Below are positions 62,720 to 64,000 of a stretch of DNA of 64,000 nt, one piece after another (within the stretch, counting starts at the first letter, position 1; each line of letters begins with the position of its first letter). Under the pieces are notes generated by a model that searched no databases, was not told where the DNA came from, and saw nothing but the letters and a program-made list of their open reading frames with translations. The translations under genes were made by a program, and so were the position numbers. Source of the DNA: Citrobacter sp. JGM124 (GTDB taxonomy: Bacteria > Pseudomonadota > Gammaproteobacteria > Enterobacterales > Enterobacteriaceae); NCBI RefSeq assembly GCF_018257795.1, contig NZ_JAERJD010000005.1, forward strand, positions 248,001-312,000. Direction: 5' to 3'.

Positions 62720-63312
62720 TTGAATTTGTCTACCCTCATACCCATTTAGTTGCAGGTGTCGATGAAGTCGGGCGTGGGCCACTGGTTGGGGCTGTCGTAA
62801 CGGCCGCAGTCATTCTTGATCCTGCTCGTCCCATTGTGGGGCTGGCTGACTCCAAGCAGCTTTCTGAAAAACGTCGTCTTGCTTTGTTCGATGAAATAGT
62901 TGAAAAGGCCTTAAGTTTCAGTCTCGGACGCGCTGAAGTGGAAGAGATAGACCAGCTTAATATCCTGCATGCTACCATGCTGGCAATGCAACGTGCGGTC
63001 GCCGGATTGAGCGTCACACCTGAGTTTGTCCTTATTGATGGGAACCGTTGCCCGGTTTTACCCATGCCGTCACAGGCGGTGGTTAAGGGTGATAGCCGAG
63101 TTGCAGAGATCAGTGCTGCCTCAATACTGGCGAAAGTAACGCGTGATCGTGAGATGACTGAACTGGATACATGCTTCCCACAATATGGTTTTGCCCAGCA
63201 TAAAGGGTATCCAACCGCTCTTCATCTGGAGAGGCTGGCTGAGTATGGCGCAACTGAGCACCATCGTCGCAGCTTTGCTCCTGTCAAACGTTCGCTTGGG
63301 CTGCTCTCCTGA
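62716..63312 (+). CDS. rnhB: Ribonuclease HII
   Basis: Removes RNA from RNA-DNA hybrids, especially single ribonucleotides. The 198 residues have the DEDD catalytic set: [12 protein letters not shown] (Asp, Glu), VLIDGNRCP (Asp), and the late Asp in KVTRDREM. Starts at an ATGA overlap with lpxB. Confidence 0.97.
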   Translation: MIEFVYPHTHLVAGVDEVGRGPLVGAVVTAAVILDPARPIVGLADSKQLSEKRRLALFDEIVEKALSFSLGRAEVEEIDQLNILHATMLAMQRAVAGLSVTPEFVLIDGNRCPVLPMPSQAVVKGDSRVAEISAASILAKVTRDREMTELDTCFPQYGFAQHKGYPTALHLERLAEYGATEHHRRSFAPVKRSLGLLS

Positions 63313-63347
63313 CAGTCAAGTACTGAAGCAGAATTAATGGATGAAAG

Positions 63348-64000
63348 ATGGCTGAACCTCGTTTCATTCACCTTCGGGTGCACAGTGACTATTCAATGAT
63401 TGATGGCCTGGCGAAAATCGGGCCATTAGTCAAAAAAAATGCGGCATTAAATTTGCCAGCACTGGCGATTACGGATTTTACCAACCTCTGTGGTTTGGTG
63501 AAGTTCTACGGTGCTGCGCACGGTGCCGGTATCAAGCCCATTATCGGTGCTGATTTCAATGTAGCGAACCCCTTGCTGGGTGATGAACTCAGCCATTTGA
63601 CGGTACTGGCAGCAGATAATGTCGGTTATCAGAATCTTACTTTGCTGATTTCTAAAGCTTATCAGCGTGGTTACGGTGCCGCCGGGCCTTATATTGATAA
63701 CGAATGGCTGGCAGAGCTCAATCAGGGCCTTATTTTGCTGTCCGGGGGGCGGATGGGCGATATAGGCAAAGCCTTATTGCGTGGTAATTTGTCCCAGACC
63801 GAGCAGTGCCTGGCATTCTATCAGCAACATTTTGCTGACCGTTTCTATCTGGAACTTACCCGTACAGGCCGTCCGGATGAAGAGCGCTATATTCACGACG
63901 CTGTCGCCTTTGCCGAGGCCAACAACTTACCCGTAGTGGCCACGAATGACGTGCGTTTCATTAATGCTGATGATTTTGATGCCCATGAAATTCGTGTCGC
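63348..64000 (+). CDS. dnaE: DNA polymerase III alpha subunit (partial, N-terminus)
   Basis: The start of the replicative polymerase. About 217 codons are present before the window ends. The PHP domain is clear: [52 protein letters not shown] and VVATNDVRF. It aligns residue for residue with E. coli DnaE. GAAAG precedes the ATG. Confidence 0.97.
   Translation, partial: MAEPRFIHLRVHSDYSMIDGLAKIGPLVKKNAALNLPALAITDFTNLCGLVKFYGAAHGAGIKPIIGADFNVANPLLGDELSHLTVLAADNVGYQNLTLLISKAYQRGYGAAGPYIDNEWLAELNQGLILLSGGRMGDIGKALLRGNLSQTEQCLAFYQQHFADRFYLELTRTGRPDEERYIHDAVAFAEANNLPVVATNDVRFINADDFDAHEIRV

Overview
The window is chromosomal DNA from an enteric gammaproteobacterium (order Enterobacterales). Its gene order closely follows the E. 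coli block from pcnB to dnaE, and most encoded proteins align with E. coli proteins almost residue for residue, judged from remembered sequences with no search run. It is not E. coli: yadS, cdaR and yaeI are missing from their usual places and an unfamiliar AT-rich island is present. I cannot name the genus.

Layout. 1-3961 (minus): pcnB (runs off the left edge), gluQRS, dksA, sfsA, thpR. 4032-18629: hrpB, mrcB, the ferrichrome operon fhuACDB, hemL (minus), clcA, erpA. 18630-36640: an AT-rich accessory island between erpA and btuF. 36767-38261 (minus): btuF and mtnN. 38500-41591: dgt and degP. 41592-42438: a hairpin-rich stretch without a gene. 42439-47805 (minus): yaeH, dapD, glnD, map. 48265 to the right edge: rpsB-tsf, pyrH, frr, dxr, uppS, cdsA, rseP, bamA, skp, lpxD, fabZ, lpxA, lpxB, rnhB and the start of dnaE. 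The last block couples translation, isoprenoid and phospholipid synthesis, outer-membrane protein assembly and lipid A synthesis.

The island is the unusual part. From 22095 to 36575 six same-strand genes form what looks like one operon: a fimbrial major subunit, PapD-like chaperone, outer-membrane usher, two-domain tip adhesin, then 1 nt after the adhesin stop a two-partner-secretion transporter (TpsB), and a 2636-residue filamentous haemagglutinin-like exoprotein (TpsA). Two surface-adhesion systems that normally sit in separate loci are joined head to tail. The TpsA has no recognisable CdiA-type toxin module and ends in a Lys/Pro tract plus four tandem repeats of about 50 residues.

Upstream of the operon is over 3 kb with only one candidate gene (a hypothetical membrane protein, 19371-19889, minus). 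It contains two tandem copies of a 569-bp hairpin-rich non-coding repeat plus the start of a third. By eye, short anchor strings of this repeat recur in the same order and spacing in two other gene-free gaps, degP-yaeH (41.7-42.3 kb) and glnD-map (46.7-46.9 kb). This suggests a dispersed intergenic repeat or structured-RNA family; it is the observation most in need of a computed check.

No tRNA, rRNA, CRISPR array or intact insertion sequence was seen.
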